From Betaproteobacteria bacterium RBG_16_58_11 (GTDB lineage: Bacteria > Pseudomonadota > Gammaproteobacteria > Burkholderiales > Thiobacteraceae): a DNA stretch of 5,518 nucleotides. The stretch covers positions 1-5,518 of the forward strand of contig MEQN01000114.1 of assembly GCA_001770235.1 (NCBI GenBank). Direction: 5' to 3'. The notes under the pieces were generated by a model, which ran no database searches, had not been told where the DNA came from, and was given only the letters and a program-made list of their open reading frames with translations. Positions within the stretch are counted from its first letter, which is position 1. Each line of letters starts with the position of its first letter. Position numbers and translations under genes: made by a program. Shown piece by piece: positions 5,019 to 5,518 of the stretch.

Positions 5019-5518
5019 GTGAAAACTAATCTTATGTTTTGTGTTTTGTTGGGGATTTTTGCCGCATCGTCGCCGGCGTATGCGTTTGGCGAATTCGAGC
5101 AAGGCAAAGGGGGCAGCGGAGTCAGCGGGGGTTCGGGGCCTTCCGGGGATACGTCGAATGCAACCCCGGGCGGCTCATCCGATTCGGGCAAGCCTGTTTT
5201 GGAACGGTGCAACAAGCCGCTCGGAACGATGGCCGTGGCAGAGCCGCAGGACTATGTTATGCAAGCGCTGCAGCAGGCTGGCCTGCCCAAGCCGAACGGT
5301 CTGATTCGCATTATTGTTCAGCAGTCCAATTGCTTCATGGTGGTTGAGCGCGGCGTTGCCATGCAGAATATTCAGCAAGAGCGCGCTTTGGCGGATGGCG
5401 GCCAATTGCGTAAAGGCTCGAACATGGGCAAGGGGCAATTGGCGACGGCGGATTACGTGATGACGCCGGAGGTGGTATTCAAGAACAATGACGCCGGCGG
5501 GGTGGGCGGCCTTCTCGG
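5019..5518 (+). CDS. CsgG/HfaB-family outer-membrane secretion protein (partial, runs off window)
   Basis: CsgG-family proteins form outer-membrane pores that export curli subunits or related surface fibres. The frame starts at GTG 5019 with AAAGAGG (5007-5013) 5 nt upstream and is open to the window edge (166 codons visible). Residues 1-22 form a signal peptide ending PAYA|FG. Residues 23-58 are a Gly/Ser-rich linker. The CsgG domain begins at about 59: PLGTMAVAEPQDYV (67-80), NGLIRIIVQQSNCFMVVERGVAMQNIQQER (93-122), RKGSNMGKGQLATADYVMTPEVVF (131-154) and GGVGGLLG at the edge. VVERGVAMQNIQQER parallels the ERQGLQNLLNER of E. coli CsgG, and TADYVMTP and GGVGG parallel its AANIMVEG and GGVG. 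Unlike CsgG, there is no lipobox: the first mature Cys is at 64, not +1. No csgE, csgF or curlin genes are visible, so the exported substrate is unknown. Confidence 0.82.
   Translation, partial: MKTNLMFCVLLGIFAASSPAYAFGEFEQGKGGSGVSGGSGPSGDTSNATPGGSSDSGKPVLERCNKPLGTMAVAEPQDYVMQALQQAGLPKPNGLIRIIVQQSNCFMVVERGVAMQNIQQERALADGGQLRKGSNMGKGQLATADYVMTPEVVFKNNDAGGVGGLL

Noticed and set aside
5041..5347. Two plus-strand frames of 87 and 102 codons within the last 480 bases
   Set aside because: Both are out of frame with the open CsgG-family gene starting at GTG 5019, which carries the recognisable domain.

Overview
The window looks like an accessory stretch of a Gram-negative chromosome, most likely a beta- or gammaproteobacterium. 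The evidence for that is an LpxR-type outer-membrane lipid A deacylase, an Ivy-type periplasmic lysozyme inhibitor, a CsgG-family outer-membrane secretion protein, several Sec signal peptides and proteobacterial-style Shine-Dalgarno sequences. The taxonomic placement is inference; no marker gene is present.

Layout. Positions 1-919 hold the 3' part of a dead IS630-family transposase. All three catalytic acidic residues are visible, but they are split over two reading frames by a 2-nt loss, and a 26-bp direct repeat sits at the 5' edge. Immediately downstream, 920-1040 contains a run of four head-to-tail inverted repeats that overlaps the 3' end of a short minus-strand gene (940-1269). That gene encodes an exported protein that looks like the N-terminal stub of a larger one. 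Next on the minus strand is a complete lpxR-like gene (1358-2422). Across a divergent intergenic region with a perfect inverted repeat lies a small two-TM protein gene on the plus strand (2588-2920). It converges on a minus-strand gene (3016-3828) for a two-part exported protein whose C-terminal half carries the Ivy lysozyme-inhibitor signature CKNHECG. A second divergent region, with another perfect inverted repeat, separates it from a plus-strand pair: a 113-aa Cys-containing protein (4013-4354) and a periplasmic coiled-coil protein (4374-4835). The window ends inside a CsgG-family gene (5019 onward) that is open to the edge.

Functional reading. Several neighbouring genes act on the envelope: lipid A 3'-O-deacylation in the outer membrane, periplasmic lysozyme inhibition, a secreted coiled-coil protein and a CsgG-like pore protein. 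Together they suggest an envelope-defence or surface-remodelling neighbourhood. They are not one operon: strands alternate and only 4013-4354 / 4374-4835 are closely spaced. The most unusual points are the fusion of an unrecognised N-terminal domain to an Ivy domain, the non-lipoprotein CsgG homologue with a Gly/Ser linker, and the abutting hairpins beside the IS remnant.
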